NCBI GenBank assembly: GCA_002162875.1
Contig: MABA01000009.1
Coordinates: 124,001-188,000, forward strand
Direction: 5' to 3'
DNA length: 64,000 nt
From: Rhodobacterales bacterium 52_120_T64
GTDB taxonomy: Bacteria; Pseudomonadota; Alphaproteobacteria; Rhodobacterales; Rhodobacteraceae
The notes under the pieces are model-generated. The model was not told where the DNA came from and searched no databases. It saw nothing but the letters and a program-made list of their open reading frames with translations. Of this stretch, positions 11,098 to 20,157 are shown piece after piece; the stretch's first letter is position 1, and each line of letters begins with the position of its first letter. Position numbers and translations under genes: made by a program.

Positions 11098-12482
11098 TAA
11101 GCCGTGCCTCCGGTTTCGTTCAAAGGACGTGCATCGCCCAAATTCTTGATCGCGTCAACAATCAACCCCATTTTCGACCCAAGAGAGCCTTTTACCATCA
11201 CCACATCCCCGTCCGCCAACAGTTTTTCAATCTGTGCAGCCAACTGATCGGAGGTCTGAAACCATTCACCGCGTATATCAACTGGCAATGTGTCATAAAG
11301 GTGCTTCATCAAAGGGCCGATGCAATGAATTTTGTCAATATTTTTCAGGTTGTCGTTCTGCGAGATTCCGGTGTGTAATGCGATTTCGTCTGGGCCAAGC
11401 TCCAACATATCCCCCAAAATCGCAATCCTCCGGCCTGTGCTATGGGCCAATACATCCAGCGCAGCCGCAACCGAAAGAGGGTTCGCGTTATAGCTGTCGT
11501 CGATCAAATTGATCTTGCCAATAACCCAGCGCTCTCCTCGTCCCACCGGTGGCCGCCAATCGGCAAGCGCATCGGTAGCGGTTTCTACATCTGCTCCGAT
11601 CGCATGAACCGCCGCCAAAACCGCCAGTGCGTTCATCGCCAGATGCCGCCCTGCGGCGCCAAGAGTGAACGACCGGTCTTTGCCCAAAAACGTTATGTGT
11701 ACATCAGTATCGAAGGCGCCAACAATAACATCGCGCAAACGGAAGTCCGACCCCGTCTCTCCGAACCAAAGCACCTGCGTGTTCTGCGCTACCTCGGCCA
11801 AAACTTCGGCGGTTTCAGTGTCCGCATTAAAAACCGCAGCACCACCAGAAAGCCCTTCGATAACCGAGGCTTTCTCTCTCGCGATCTCCTCGACACTCTC
11901 GAACGCGGCCATGTGTACTGCCGCGACATTCGTCACAATGGCCACATCCGGTCTAGCCAAACGCGATAGCGGCGCGATTTCTCCAGCGTGGTTCATACCA
12001 ATTTCAATCACCGCGTAATCTGTGTTCTTGGGCATTCGCGCCAATGTTAATGGCACCCCCCAGTGGTTATTGTAGCTTTTTTCGGCAGCGTGGGTTTTTC
12101 CTTGGGTGGCCAAAGCCGTTCGAAGCATTTCTTTGGTGCCTGTTTTTCCAACCGACCCCGTCACTGCAATAACCTGTGCGCCCGTTCGTACCCGCGCGGC
12201 CGTCGCCAAAGCTTCCAACCCTTCCAGCGGATCGGACACAATCAACAAAGGCGCATCTGGCGAAATTCCGTCGGGAATGTGCGATACCATCGCAACCGCC
12301 GCACCTTTTTCTAACGCTTGTGCAACAAAGTCATGTCCATCTCGTATGTCCTGCAATGCTACAAACATGTCGCCCTTTTGCAGCGTACGGGTGTCTATCG
12401 AAACGCCAGAGGCACTCCAATCCACAGCGCACCGCCCGCCAGTTGCGGCTACCGCTTCGGCCATCGTCCACAACGCAGTCAT
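11097..12482 (-). CDS. murF: UDP-N-acetylmuramoyl-tripeptide-D-Ala-D-Ala ligase MurF
   Basis: Adds the D-Ala-D-Ala made by Ddl to complete the cytoplasmic pentapeptide precursor. The 461-aa protein has an N-domain beginning with the [13 protein letters not shown] segment, the ATP P-loop TGSVGKTGT at residues 108-116, the central-domain NHAGEI motif and the C-domain [10 protein letters not shown]. It overlaps murE upstream by 4 nt and mraY downstream by 1 nt. Confidence 0.97.
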   Translation of the reverse strand: MTALWTMAEAVAATGGRCAVDWSASGVSIDTRTLQKGDMFVALQDIRDGHDFVAQALEKGAAVAMVSHIPDGISPDAPLLIVSDPLEGLEALATAARVRTGAQVIAVTGSVGKTGTKEMLRTALATQGKTHAAEKSYNNHWGVPLTLARMPKNTDYAVIEIGMNHAGEIAPLSRLARPDVAIVTNVAAVHMAAFESVEEIAREKASVIEGLSGGAAVFNADTETAEVLAEVAQNTQVLWFGETGSDFRLRDVIVGAFDTDVHITFLGKDRSFTLGAAGRHLAMNALAVLAAVHAIGADVETATDALADWRPPVGRGERWVIGKINLIDDSYNANPLSVAAALDVLAHSTGRRIAILGDMLELGPDEIALHTGISQNDNLKNIDKIHCIGPLMKHLYDTLPVDIRGEWFQTSDQLAAQIEKLLADGDVVMVKGSLGSKMGLIVDAIKNLGDARPLNETGGTA

Positions 12483-13951
12483 CTTTGCAATTCCTCTAGG
12501 GCTGCGACGGCAATACTCGCCTGTTCTGCATCATTGAATTCCAGAATATCCGTCCCAACGATCTGCCCGGTTTCGTGCCCTTTACCTGCAATCAGCAAAG
12601 CGTCACCGGGCTGAAGAGCGTCAATCGCCGTCAAAATGGCTTCTGCCCGATCACCAATTTCGTTTGCATTTGGGCACGCCGCCATAATCGCCGCGCGTAT
12701 TTCTGTTGGATCTTCCGTGCGTGGATTGTCATCGGTTACATACACCACGTCGGCATATCTTACCGCTGCCTCACCCATCAACGGACGTTTGCCGGTATCT
12801 CGATCGCCTCCAGCCCCGAACACGACCAATAGGCGACCCATCACGTGTGGCCGCATGGCCTTTAATGCCGTTTCCAGCGCGTCCGGTGTATGGGCGAAAT
12901 CGACAAACACCGTTGCGCCGTTACCGCGCGTCGCTACCAGTTCCATTCGTCCTCGGACCGTCTGCAACCTGGGCAATACTTCGAAAACTGTTAGCGCATC
13001 TGCACCGCAGGCAATTGCAAGTCCCGCTGCCAACATCACATTGTCCGCTTGAAAACCGCCGATCAACTCGAGGGGTACCATGTGGCTGGTACCGTCGTAC
13101 GAGACCAGCACATCTAACCCGTCCGCGCGATACCGCGTATCCTTGATACAGATATCAGCATCACCATGTCCGACGGTCAAAACCTTGTTCAGTTCATCCG
13201 CCAGACTAAGCCCGCGTTCATCATCGATATTAATCACTGCTGTAGCGCCGTCTGGCAAAACCCGCCGAAACAGTCCGGCTTTGGCGTCAAAATAGTCCTC
13301 GAACCCATCGTGATAGTCCAAATGGTCCCGGCTTAAGTTGGTAAAACCCGCCGCCGACAAACGCACGCCATCCAATCGACGCTGCTCCAACCCGTGAGAG
13401 GACGCCTCCATGGCAGCATGGGTAACACCCTGCGCCGCCAAATCAGCCAATAACGCGTGTAACGTCAACGGTTCAGGAGTGGTGTGGGACAGTGGCGCAG
13501 ACACAGCGCCCTCAACCCCAACCGTCCCAAAATTCACTGCAGCAAGCCCCAGTTCTTCCCAAACCTGACGAGTGAAATTGGCAACAGAGGTTTTGCCATT
13601 GGTCCCCGTAATGGCCACCATCGTTTCAGGTTGCCCACCAAACCAAACGGCTGACGCCTTGGACAGCGCCATGCGCGGGTCGTCCGAAATCAAGAACGGC
13701 ACGTCGTATCCACCCTCCGCCTGCGCGATTTCGTACCCCGCCTGATCGGTCAACACCGCCGCCGCACCCATCCGAACGGCATATTTCACGAACTCGGCAC
13801 CGTGGACATTGTTGCCGGGCATCGCGGCAAATAAATGCCCCGGTTTAGTCTGCCGGCTGTCGACGGAAATGCCCGTGATATCAGTAGGCAAATCGCCAAC
13901 GAGCCGGTAATCCAGCCCCAGCGCATCTATTGTTTTTGAAAGGTTTGTCAT
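12479..13951 (-). CDS. murE: UDP-N-acetylmuramoyl-tripeptide synthetase MurE (meso-DAP type)
   Basis: Adds the third residue of the stem peptide. The 490-aa product has SVDSRQTKPG in the N-domain, the ATP P-loop TGTNGKTS at 115-122, the central segment NLSRDHLDYH and the C-domain motif DNPRTEDP. DNPR is the signature of ligases that use meso-diaminopimelate, as expected for a Gram-negative organism. The start lies 20 nt downstream of the ftsI stop; the end overlaps murF. Confidence 0.97.
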   Translation of the reverse strand: MTNLSKTIDALGLDYRLVGDLPTDITGISVDSRQTKPGHLFAAMPGNNVHGAEFVKYAVRMGAAAVLTDQAGYEIAQAEGGYDVPFLISDDPRMALSKASAVWFGGQPETMVAITGTNGKTSVANFTRQVWEELGLAAVNFGTVGVEGAVSAPLSHTTPEPLTLHALLADLAAQGVTHAAMEASSHGLEQRRLDGVRLSAAGFTNLSRDHLDYHDGFEDYFDAKAGLFRRVLPDGATAVINIDDERGLSLADELNKVLTVGHGDADICIKDTRYRADGLDVLVSYDGTSHMVPLELIGGFQADNVMLAAGLAIACGADALTVFEVLPRLQTVRGRMELVATRGNGATVFVDFAHTPDALETALKAMRPHVMGRLLVVFGAGGDRDTGKRPLMGEAAVRYADVVYVTDDNPRTEDPTEIRAAIMAACPNANEIGDRAEAILTAIDALQPGDALLIAGKGHETGQIVGTDILEFNDAEQASIAVAALEELQR

Positions 13952-13970
13952 GGCCCCTATTGGCCCCTCG

Positions 13971-15761
13971 TCAGTTCCGCGTCAAGGTCAACGCACTTGG
14001 CGAGACCCTATCATCGAAATGCTCCGGTCGCATACCCATCAGCGGCGCGATCCGGCGAATAATCTCGGCGCCGACGGGCACAGCCGTCCAGCCCGCGGTG
14101 CGGCGCGGTTCGTCACCCGAGCGTTCTTCGGGTTCGTCAAGACTAACGACTAGCACGTATTTGGGGTCGTCCATCGGGAAAACGCTGGCGAAGGTCGCGA
14201 TCACTTTGTCTTCGTAATACCCGCCTTGCGGATTAGGTTTATCCGCAGTTCCGGTCTTGCCGCCCACCTGATACCCTTCAACTTCACCCAGCGAGGCAGT
14301 TCCGCGCACCACAACTTGGCGCAACATATCGCGCAGGTTTGCCGAGGTTTGTGTCGATATAACTCTATCTTCTTCAGTTGGCGCTGTGCCATTTTTCAAC
14401 AACGTGGGAGTGATTTTCAACCCGCCATTGGTAATCGTCGCATAGGCCGCCGCCAAATGCAGCGGGGTTGCGGCAAGGCCGTGACCATAAGAAATCGTCA
14501 TCGTTGAAAGCTCGGACCAGTTTGACGGCAACAAAGGTTTACTGCGCTGTGCCTCTGCAATTTCCAGTGGCACTGGTTTAAAAAACCCCAATTCCCGCAA
14601 AAAATCCTGCTGTGCTTCGGTTCCCATTTCAACTGCCAAATTCGCCGTACCAATATTGGAGGACTTTACGATCACATCCATCAAACTAAGCTGAGAACCG
14701 TAATTGTGGAAATCCCTGATCGAGTATTTCCCCCACCGCAGTGGGCCACGTGTAGGAACCATTGTGTTAGGTGTTGCCGCACCCGTTTCCATCGCCTGTG
14801 CCGCAGTAAACAGCTTGAAAGTCGAGCCGAGCTCGTACTTTCCTTGCGCCACCCGGTTAAATAGTGGGCTATCTGCCGGATCACCACTAACAGGCGGTGC
14901 GGGCCGATGATTTGGATCAAAGTCGGGCAGCGAAACCATCGAAATGACTTGCCCCGTATCAACCTCCATCAGGACCGCTGCGGCCCCTTTCGCATTCATC
15001 ATCGCCATGCCACCAGCCAAAACGCGGCGCATAGCGGCTTGTACCGAAATATCAATCGACAATTCCAACGGCGCCCCATCCTCAGAAGGATCACGCAAGA
15101 ATGTGTCGAACTGTAATTCAACGCCTGCTGTCCCGACCACTTCGGCAGAACGAACACCTTCACGGCCAAACGTTGTGCCACCAAGAATATGTGCAGCCAG
15201 ATTGCCGTTCGGGTATAGGCGAATTTCTCGGGGGCCGAATTGCAAGCCCGGTTCGCCTAAGTCGTGCACAGCCTGACGTTGTTCCGGTGAAAGTTTATGC
15301 TTGATCCAGACAAACTTCCGCTCGCCACCAAACAGCACATAAAGTTTTTCTATATCGAGATCAGGGAAAATCTCTACCAAGCCTTCTGCGGCACCACGTT
15401 CGTCAACCATGTCCTGCGGATGCGCGAAAAGCGAGGTAGTCGCTAGGTTGGTTGCCAGAATTTCCCCGTTTCGATCGACAACGTTTGCACGCTGATTAAC
15501 GATCTGAACTGAACGCCCATGTGTAGTCGGCTCAATTGGCGCGGTGGTTGCCAACACAGTCATTTTCCAACCCACAGCCCCGAAACTTAAAAGAAAGGCA
15601 AACGCTAACAAAACCAGACGAGATTGCGCCCGGAACCGTTCAGCATTGCGCTGGCCGTGCATCCTCGCGGCTTTTTCCTCTGCTTCGATCAGACTGGGAT
15701 CCACGCCACTTTCGCGGGCTTTTAATACACGAGCGATAGGGCGCAGCGGGCGACGTATCAT
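13971..15761 (-). CDS. ftsI: Septal peptidoglycan transpeptidase FtsI (PBP3)
   Basis: Class B penicillin-binding protein that cross-links septal peptidoglycan with FtsW. The 596-aa protein has a cytoplasmic N-tail, one membrane segment at about residues 49-66, the PBP dimerisation domain, and the transpeptidase motifs SxxK (Ser313-Thr-Phe-Lys316), SSN (367-369) and KTGT (502-505). All catalytic motifs are intact. Its ATG overlaps the ftsL stop (ATGA, 15758-15761). Confidence 0.97.
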   Translation of the reverse strand: MIRRPLRPIARVLKARESGVDPSLIEAEEKAARMHGQRNAERFRAQSRLVLLAFAFLLSFGAVGWKMTVLATTAPIEPTTHGRSVQIVNQRANVVDRNGEILATNLATTSLFAHPQDMVDERGAAEGLVEIFPDLDIEKLYVLFGGERKFVWIKHKLSPEQRQAVHDLGEPGLQFGPREIRLYPNGNLAAHILGGTTFGREGVRSAEVVGTAGVELQFDTFLRDPSEDGAPLELSIDISVQAAMRRVLAGGMAMMNAKGAAAVLMEVDTGQVISMVSLPDFDPNHRPAPPVSGDPADSPLFNRVAQGKYELGSTFKLFTAAQAMETGAATPNTMVPTRGPLRWGKYSIRDFHNYGSQLSLMDVIVKSSNIGTANLAVEMGTEAQQDFLRELGFFKPVPLEIAEAQRSKPLLPSNWSELSTMTISYGHGLAATPLHLAAAYATITNGGLKITPTLLKNGTAPTEEDRVISTQTSANLRDMLRQVVVRGTASLGEVEGYQVGGKTGTADKPNPQGGYYEDKVIATFASVFPMDDPKYVLVVSLDEPEERSGDEPRRTAGWTAVPVGAEIIRRIAPLMGMRPEHFDDRVSPSALTLTRN

Positions 15762-16111
15762 CTGTTGCCCCCTTGAACTTCAAGAATTGCCGCTTCGATC
15801 AATTCTGCCAACAACGGATCTTCCGGTGTGGGGTAAGCAACTTTCATGGCGTCGGAAAAATGGTCTGGATGCAACGGCATAAGCCGTAATTCAGTAAAAT
15901 GCTCTTCCGAAAGCGCCAATAAACGGTCTGGGCGATTAAGGTAAGCCCACTCGGCCTCCAATACCGCAATGGTTTCGCGCTCGGTGCGGATCTCACGTTG
16001 CAGACTGGCGACACGGCCCAATGCGTCGCGCGTGTCATTGTTTACGCGGTACGCCCATGTCGCAAAAACCATCACCATGAAGACGCCGAGGATCAACAAC
16101 AGGCTTCTCAT
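15758..16111 (-). CDS. ftsL: Cell division protein FtsL
   Basis: Small bitopic divisome protein that forms a complex with FtsQ and FtsB and activates FtsWI. I choose the ATG at 16111 (MRSLLL), which overlaps the rsmH stop in an ATGA; a TTG two codons upstream is also open. The 117-aa product has an N-terminal membrane helix (about residues 2-21), a periplasmic coiled-coil region (about 28-60), and the segment [10 protein letters not shown], which is typical of the alphaproteobacterial FtsL family. Sequence conservation is low, so position between rsmH and ftsI supports the call. Confidence 0.9.
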   Translation of the reverse strand: MRSLLLILGVFMVMVFATWAYRVNNDTRDALGRVASLQREIRTERETIAVLEAEWAYLNRPDRLLALSEEHFTELRLMPLHPDHFSDAMKVAYPTPEDPLLAELIEAAILEVQGGNR

Positions 16112-17124
16112 AACCAAGCCCCTTTTGTGATGTCCAGCTTCGGCATTCCAATTTCACGAGGATCAATATCACCCGCATCCGCGCCAGTGCGCTGTGCCAT
16201 ACGCAATTTAGCCGAGCGCGCCCGAGGATTGGCTGCCAGCTCGCTCGCATCGCCAACCACGGCTTTGCGGGAAGCCTGCGAAAAGCTCGGTGCCTCGCTA
16301 TCCACAACCGGTGCAAATCTACTGCCCTTCGGGGCCGCACCAGACCGAGATTGCATAAAGCGTTTCACCATACGATCTTCAAGCGAATGGAACGTCACAA
16401 CGACAAGTAAGCCACCCTCTTTCAAGGCAACCTCTGCCGCGGTCAAGCCACGCGCCAGTTCGCCCAACTCGTCATTCACAACAATCCGCAACGCCTGAAA
16501 ACACCGTGTCGCCGCGTGTGGTTGGCCAGGTTTCGGGCGTGGCATGATGCGCTCCAACATGCTCGCAAGCTGCCGTGTGGTTGTGAAAGGTTTGGTTTTG
16601 CGATCCATAACAATCGCCTTGGCGATCTTGCGCGACGCGCGTTCTTCGCCGAATTGAAACAGTATATCTGCCAGCACAGCTTCAGGTGCTTTGTTCACGA
16701 TATCCGCCGCTGATGGACCGGATTGCTCCATACGCATATCCAATGGACCATCTTTCATGAACGAAAAGCCACGCTCTGCTTGATCAATTTGCATTGACGA
16801 AACGCCGATATCCAACACGACACCATCCAGCGTGCCAGCGCCTGCAATCTTGTCCAAATCGCCAAACCGCCCAGAAACCAACTTTAGCCGGTCGCCATAT
16901 TCGTCAGACCAAACCGCAGCACGCTGTAATGCCTCAGGGTCACGGTCTACACCAATCAGACGCCTCGCTCCTGCATCCAGAATTGCGCGTGCATACCCGC
17001 CAGCACCAAAAGTGCCATCCAGCCAAACGCCGGTTACAGGCGATATCCTATCCAAAATAGGGCCAAGCAATACGGGAACATGCGGTGTTTCAGAATCTGC
17101 AGGATCAATCGGAGGAACGGCCAT
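16108..17124 (-). CDS. rsmH: 16S rRNA (cytosine(1402)-N(4))-methyltransferase RsmH
   Basis: SAM-dependent enzyme (formerly MraW) that N4-methylates C1402 in the ribosomal P site. The 338-aa product starts with the family N-terminus HVPVLL, followed by the SAM-binding motif [14 protein letters not shown] (about residues 36-49), the [13 protein letters not shown] segment and the C-terminal [15 protein letters not shown] motif. It follows mraZ by 3 nt and overlaps ftsL by 4 nt, the conserved head of the dcw cluster. Confidence 0.97.
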   Translation of the reverse strand: MAVPPIDPADSETPHVPVLLGPILDRISPVTGVWLDGTFGAGGYARAILDAGARRLIGVDRDPEALQRAAVWSDEYGDRLKLVSGRFGDLDKIAGAGTLDGVVLDIGVSSMQIDQAERGFSFMKDGPLDMRMEQSGPSAADIVNKAPEAVLADILFQFGEERASRKIAKAIVMDRKTKPFTTTRQLASMLERIMPRPKPGQPHAATRCFQALRIVVNDELGELARGLTAAEVALKEGGLLVVVTFHSLEDRMVKRFMQSRSGAAPKGSRFAPVVDSEAPSFSQASRKAVVGDASELAANPRARSAKLRMAQRTGADAGDIDPREIGMPKLDITKGAWL

Positions 17125-17127
17125 CGC

Positions 17128-17622
17128 CTAACCCTCCGCCGTTGTGCGATACAATTTCGCATGAGGGTTTTCCTGCGAGGCCCCCCACTCCTTTATCTGC
17201 TGAAGTTCGTTTTCATACGCGGAAGGCTTCCAAATCTGGAAGCGGTTCCCTTTACCAACAAACACAGCATCTTTCGCCACGCCAATCATCTTGCGTAGCG
17301 CGGCAGACAGCACCATACGCCCGTTCTCGTCGACCGAGGCGTAATCAGAATCCGTACCTAGAATTGTTTCAAAATATTCGCGTTCATCCGAAAAATGCGG
17401 CAACGCTTCGATTAAATCGTCAACCTCGTCCATCGATTTGATTGAATAGCCTTCAATGCATCGCCCATCTTTGGACCCATGCACAAGAACAAGCTGAGGG
17501 TTTTCGCCAGAACGCCAGTCGGGGTCACCTTCCTCAAGTACACGCCGAAAGGACGCGGGAATCGAGACCCGGCCTTTTGCGTCCACCTTATGGACCGATT
17601 TGCCTCTGAAACGTCTAGCCAC
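17128..17622 (-). CDS. mraZ: Transcriptional regulator MraZ
   Basis: First gene of the dcw cluster and, in other bacteria, a repressor of it. The 164-aa protein has two SpoVT/AbrB-like half-domains. The first contains HKVDAKGRVSIPASFR (about residues 11-26), the second DSDYASVDENGRMVLSAALR (about 90-109). MraZ rings bind direct repeats upstream of their own gene. The promoter side here holds a regularly spaced TGG array (17857-17911), described separately. RBS: an AGGAGAGAG stretch just upstream of the ATG. Confidence 0.96.
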   Translation of the reverse strand: MARRFRGKSVHKVDAKGRVSIPASFRRVLEEGDPDWRSGENPQLVLVHGSKDGRCIEGYSIKSMDEVDDLIEALPHFSDEREYFETILGTDSDYASVDENGRMVLSAALRKMIGVAKDAVFVGKGNRFQIWKPSAYENELQQIKEWGASQENPHAKLYRTTAEG

Positions 17623-17856
17623 GTCTCTCTCCTGTTTGTCGCCCCTTAAAACGGACGCGGCGGACCGTACTGCCTATGGTACGACCCGCCGTTTGCCCCG
17701 TGGAAGGAAGCCGACTGCGCCACTTTCGTGTCTGCTCACATGCGCGTCGAATCTCTCACCTATGGTAGAATGCGGTGCCTGTATGAAACCTTATTGGTTT
17801 TTTTGTTTTCCGGGGCTTAAGCCCTCTAAAAAATAACCGCTGTCTATCCGTGTAAT

Positions 17857-17911
17857 TGGATTAACATGGGAAATTATGGAAATCAATGGTATTTTTGTGG
17901 GCTTCAGTGGG
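17857..17911 (+). promoter_or_regulatory. Array of six TGG triplets at about 10-bp spacing (MraZ-box-like)
   Basis: TGG occurs at 17857, 17867, 17877, 17887, 17898 and 17908; the copies at 17867, 17898 and 17908 read TGGG. The spacing (10,10,10,11,10) places them on one face of the helix. E. coli MraZ binds TGGGN repeats with 5-nt spacers, i.e. a 10-bp period, so this is a candidate MraZ operator. The array is on the strand opposite mraZ and about 235 nt from its start, which is farther than expected. Confidence 0.45.
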
Positions 17912-17974
17912 CGAAATCGCCCAAAAATTTCAACCACGGCTAGATTTCAGCAGGTATAGTACCAACCATCTAAC

Positions 17975-18005
17975 ACACCACTACATATGGTGGGCTTTTT
18001 TGTAT
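17975..18005 (+). terminator. Weak terminator-like hairpin in the leader of the SoxW-like gene
   Basis: A CACCA-N7-TGGTG hairpin followed by GGC and six T residues lies about 130 nt before the plus-strand gene at 18131. No gene ends here on the plus strand, so it would act on a short RNA or as a leader attenuator. The stem is short; the call is tentative. Confidence 0.3.
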
Positions 18006-18130
18006 TTCTACTTCCCATGAATTCCCAAAATACTTTAAGAACTAATCAAATTTCCGCTACATAGGCACCCCGACATCCACCAAAACCGAAGCTGTGCTAC
18101 AGTCCATTTGAGGTATTCGGAGGTAAAAAA

Positions 18131-18733
18131 ATGATTCGTAGACGTAGCTTTTTGGCAATGACAGCGGCACTTTCAGCCCTTTCAATGGCAAACCAGATCA
18201 ATGCAGAAGTCAAAATGGGGGACGATGGCCTGCACAAACAGAGGTTCTTCCTCGACAGTTTTTTAGAAATGGGTTCGGATTTGGAGGAAGCGGCCGCGGA
18301 AGGCAAAGGTCTGATCCTATTGTTCGAACAGCGTGGCTGCCCCTACTGCCGCGAACTGCACACCGTTAACTTCGAACGCCCGGAAATAGTTGAATTCCTT
18401 ACGGAAAGCTTTGTAACCGTGCAGCTTAATATGTGGGGCGACCGCGAAGTTCTTGATTTTGATGGTGAAACTTTGTCGGAAAAGAATCTTGCCTCCAAGT
18501 GGTATGTAAACTTCACACCTACAATGATAATAATTCCCCACGAAGCGGTTGGTGCTCAAAGCGTGGCGGAAGCCACCGCGTTCACAATGCCAGGATATTT
18601 CAAACCCTTTCATTTTATTTCTTCGCTGGAATACGTGGCCTCAGGTGCTTTCAAGCAGCAGGGCTTTCAACGGTTCCTGCAGGAAAAAGGTCAGCGCCTT
18701 GCCGCTGAAGGAATTGAAGTAGACCTCTGGTAA
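18131..18733 (+). CDS. Tat-exported thioredoxin-fold protein (SoxW-like)
   Basis: Predicted periplasmic thiol-disulfide protein of the thioredoxin_2/SoxW type. The 200-aa product begins with a twin-arginine-like signal (RRRSFLAM, residues 3-10, then a hydrophobic stretch ending near NAE at 26), followed by a thioredoxin-like domain with active-site Cys70-Pro-Tyr-Cys73 and a cis-Pro loop (NFTPTMII). SoxW relatives keep sulfur-oxidation or cytochrome-maturation proteins reduced, but no sox genes are nearby, so the substrate is unknown. The RBS GGAGGT is 7 nt before the ATG. Confidence 0.8.
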   Translation: MIRRRSFLAMTAALSALSMANQINAEVKMGDDGLHKQRFFLDSFLEMGSDLEEAAAEGKGLILLFEQRGCPYCRELHTVNFERPEIVEFLTESFVTVQLNMWGDREVLDFDGETLSEKNLASKWYVNFTPTMIIIPHEAVGAQSVAEATAFTMPGYFKPFHFISSLEYVASGAFKQQGFQRFLQEKGQRLAAEGIEVDLW

Positions 18734-18751
18734 AGCGTTAGCACAAATTAT

Positions 18752-18801
18752 TTATTCACCCAATTGGTTGACAATCGGCTTTCGCCGAGTTATTCACCCC
18801 T
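18752..18801 (+). promoter_or_regulatory. Promoter and operator repeats of the ArsR-type gene (probably leaderless mRNA)
   Basis: A consensus -35 TTGACA (18768-18773) is followed after 17 nt by TATTCA (18791-18796), so transcription would begin at or next to the ATG at 18802. No Shine-Dalgarno sequence is present. TTATTCACCC occurs twice (18752-18761 and 18790-18799), flanking the -35 and covering the -10. The dyad TCGGC-TTTC-GCCGA sits in the spacer. The layout suggests autorepression by the encoded ArsR protein and a leaderless transcript. Confidence 0.5.
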
Positions 18802-19143
18802 ATGGTTGAACAAAAACTAAACACACTGTCCGATACCTTGAAAGCTGTGAGCGATCCCACACGGCGTTCGATTTTGACGACGCTCGTCCAACAAGGCTCG
18901 ACCCGCGTGACGGAACTGGCTGCGATGTACGATATGTCTCTCAATTCGGTATCCAAACACATCAAAGTCCTGGAAAGGGCAAACCTCGTGTCCCGCAAAA
19001 CGCTGGGGCGCGTGCACTTAATCGAAGCGAACTTGGCACCTGTCAAAGAAGTGGACGATTGGTTCAACGAACTCCGTTCCATCTGGGAAATCCGGCTGGA
19101 AGCTCTCGACAACCTCGTAACAAAGGAAAATTCCAATGACTGA
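18802..19143 (+). CDS. ArsR-family transcriptional regulator
   Basis: Winged-helix DNA-binding protein of 113 aa. It shows the family start LSDTLKAVSDPTRRSIL (about residues 9-25) and the recognition helix region MYDMSLNSVSKHIKVLERANLVSR (within 43-66). No CxC metal-binding motif of the metal-sensing ArsR group is present, so this is probably the non-metal type that is paired with SRPBCC/AHSA1 genes. It overlaps the next gene by 8 nt, which strongly links the two. No RBS precedes the ATG; see the promoter entry. Confidence 0.92.
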   Translation: MVEQKLNTLSDTLKAVSDPTRRSILTTLVQQGSTRVTELAAMYDMSLNSVSKHIKVLERANLVSRKTLGRVHLIEANLAPVKEVDDWFNELRSIWEIRLEALDNLVTKENSND

Positions 19144-19558
19144 TTTATCCCTAACCGTATCGCGCACAATCAGCGCATCGTCCGAAGCCGTGTTCGATGC
19201 ATGGCTGGACCCCGAAATGCTCAAACGGTTCATGATCCCTGGCGACAGTATGATCGTTCCATCTGCGACCACAGATCCGACGGTTGGCGGGCGTTTTGAA
19301 ATTGTCATGCGCAATGGCGATCAAGACTTGCCTCATTCCGGAACCTACACAGAAATCAACCGTCACTCGCGTATTGCTTTCACCTGGGAAACACCGTTCT
19401 CCGAGACTGCCAGCAACGTCGCGATAACATTCACCCCGAACGGCGACGGCACAACCGTCGAGCTGTCACACGTTAAGTTCGAAACCGAGGAGTCGCGTGA
19501 CAACCACAAAGCCGGTTGGGGCAAAATTTTGGATTCACTTGACAATGTGCTAGGCTAA
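19136..19558 (+). CDS. SRPBCC (AHSA1-type) domain protein
   Basis: 140-aa protein with the START/Bet v1-like fold of the activator of Hsp90 ATPase homologue family: an N-terminal strand (LSLTVSRTISASSEAVFDAW-type beginning), the segment TDPTVGGRFEIVMRNGD (about residues 45-61), and the C-terminal ESRDNHKAGWGKILDSL helix. Such proteins bind hydrophobic ligands in a central cavity; the ligand is not predictable. Pairing with an ArsR gene by overlap is a common arrangement in which the regulator controls the pair. Confidence 0.88.
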   Translation: MTDLSLTVSRTISASSEAVFDAWLDPEMLKRFMIPGDSMIVPSATTDPTVGGRFEIVMRNGDQDLPHSGTYTEINRHSRIAFTWETPFSETASNVAITFTPNGDGTTVELSHVKFETEESRDNHKAGWGKILDSLDNVLG

Positions 19559-19598
19559 AAGTTGCCAAGTAATTGGCGCAACATATAAAAAGGGGAAA

Positions 19599-19985
19599 AT
19601 GATGAGTGAAATTACGGATATTAACTGGTTGGCGACAATAGTCGGCTTCGTTTTGGCTTTCGGGCTTGGCATGATTTGGTTCTCGCCAAAAATGTTCGGA
19701 ACCAAATGGGCCGAGGGCGTCGGGTTAGACCCAGAGGGCCCTAAGAAACCGCCGGCTGCCGCGATGACCGCCCAGACTGTGGGAACCTTCCTGCTCGCGT
19801 GGACGGTTGGTGTGACGGCCGCAAATGATGCATTGTTGACGATCATTCTGTTCACTCTGACAATGGTAGTGCTCGCGGGCGCCAGTGGTTTTTTCACAGG
19901 AAAAAGCGCCTATGCACGCCACACCGAAGGTGGGTACATGCTCGCAATGGTCGTTATCATGATTATTAGCCACGGCATTTTCTAA
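19599..19985 (+). CDS. DUF1761 membrane protein
   Basis: 128-aa integral membrane protein with four predicted helices (about residues 8-28, 48-68, 73-93 and 106-126). The N-terminal segment contains the G-x-IWFSPKMFG pattern (here LGMIWFSPKMFGTKWAEG, about 25-42), which is characteristic of DUF1761. Function is not known. It lies 40 nt after the SRPBCC gene and ahead of a strong terminator, so it probably closes the ArsR operon. Confidence 0.85.
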   Translation: MMSEITDINWLATIVGFVLAFGLGMIWFSPKMFGTKWAEGVGLDPEGPKKPPAAAMTAQTVGTFLLAWTVGVTAANDALLTIILFTLTMVVLAGASGFFTGKSAYARHTEGGYMLAMVVIMIISHGIF

Positions 19986-20007
19986 ATAGCCATACAATCA
20001 ATATTCG

Positions 20008-20044
20008 AAAAGGCAGAGCCATGTGCGCTCTGCCTTTTTATTTT
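20008..20044 (+). terminator. Rho-independent terminator after the DUF1761 gene
   Basis: Stem AGGCAGAGC/GCTCTGCCT (20011-20019 with 20027-20035) is followed by TTTTTATTTT. It ends the ArsR-SRPBCC-DUF1761 unit. Confidence 0.85.
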
Positions 20045-20157
20045 CTGGTCGATTTTTTTCCGACCTATAGCCTTCCAACTCTCTTCCAAATTCGCAACAA
20101 ACCGATGTATTTCGCGATATTCACTCGGTCGTCGTCTCGAGGTTTTTATCCTGCTTC

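Larger units (their letters stand above)
17623..18130. promoter_or_regulatory. Divergent 508-nt control region between mraZ and the SoxW-like gene
   Basis: No convincing coding sequence. Contents from left to right: two copies of CCTATGGTA (17673-17681 and 17759-17767), AAACC-TTATT-GGTTT followed by a T run (about 17786-17805), the perfect palindrome GGGCTTAAGCCC (17813-17824), the 10-bp-periodic TGG array (17857-17911), the dyad TGGGCGAAATCGCCCA (17908-17923), and a weak terminator-like CACCA/TGGTG hairpin with a T run (about 17977-18002). The plus-strand gene at 18131 has a good RBS (GGAGGT). Confidence 0.5.

Noticed and set aside
17786-17805. Terminator at AAACC-TTATT-GGTTT followed by T7
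   Set aside because: Five-bp A/T-rich stem with no plus-strand gene upstream; probably chance.
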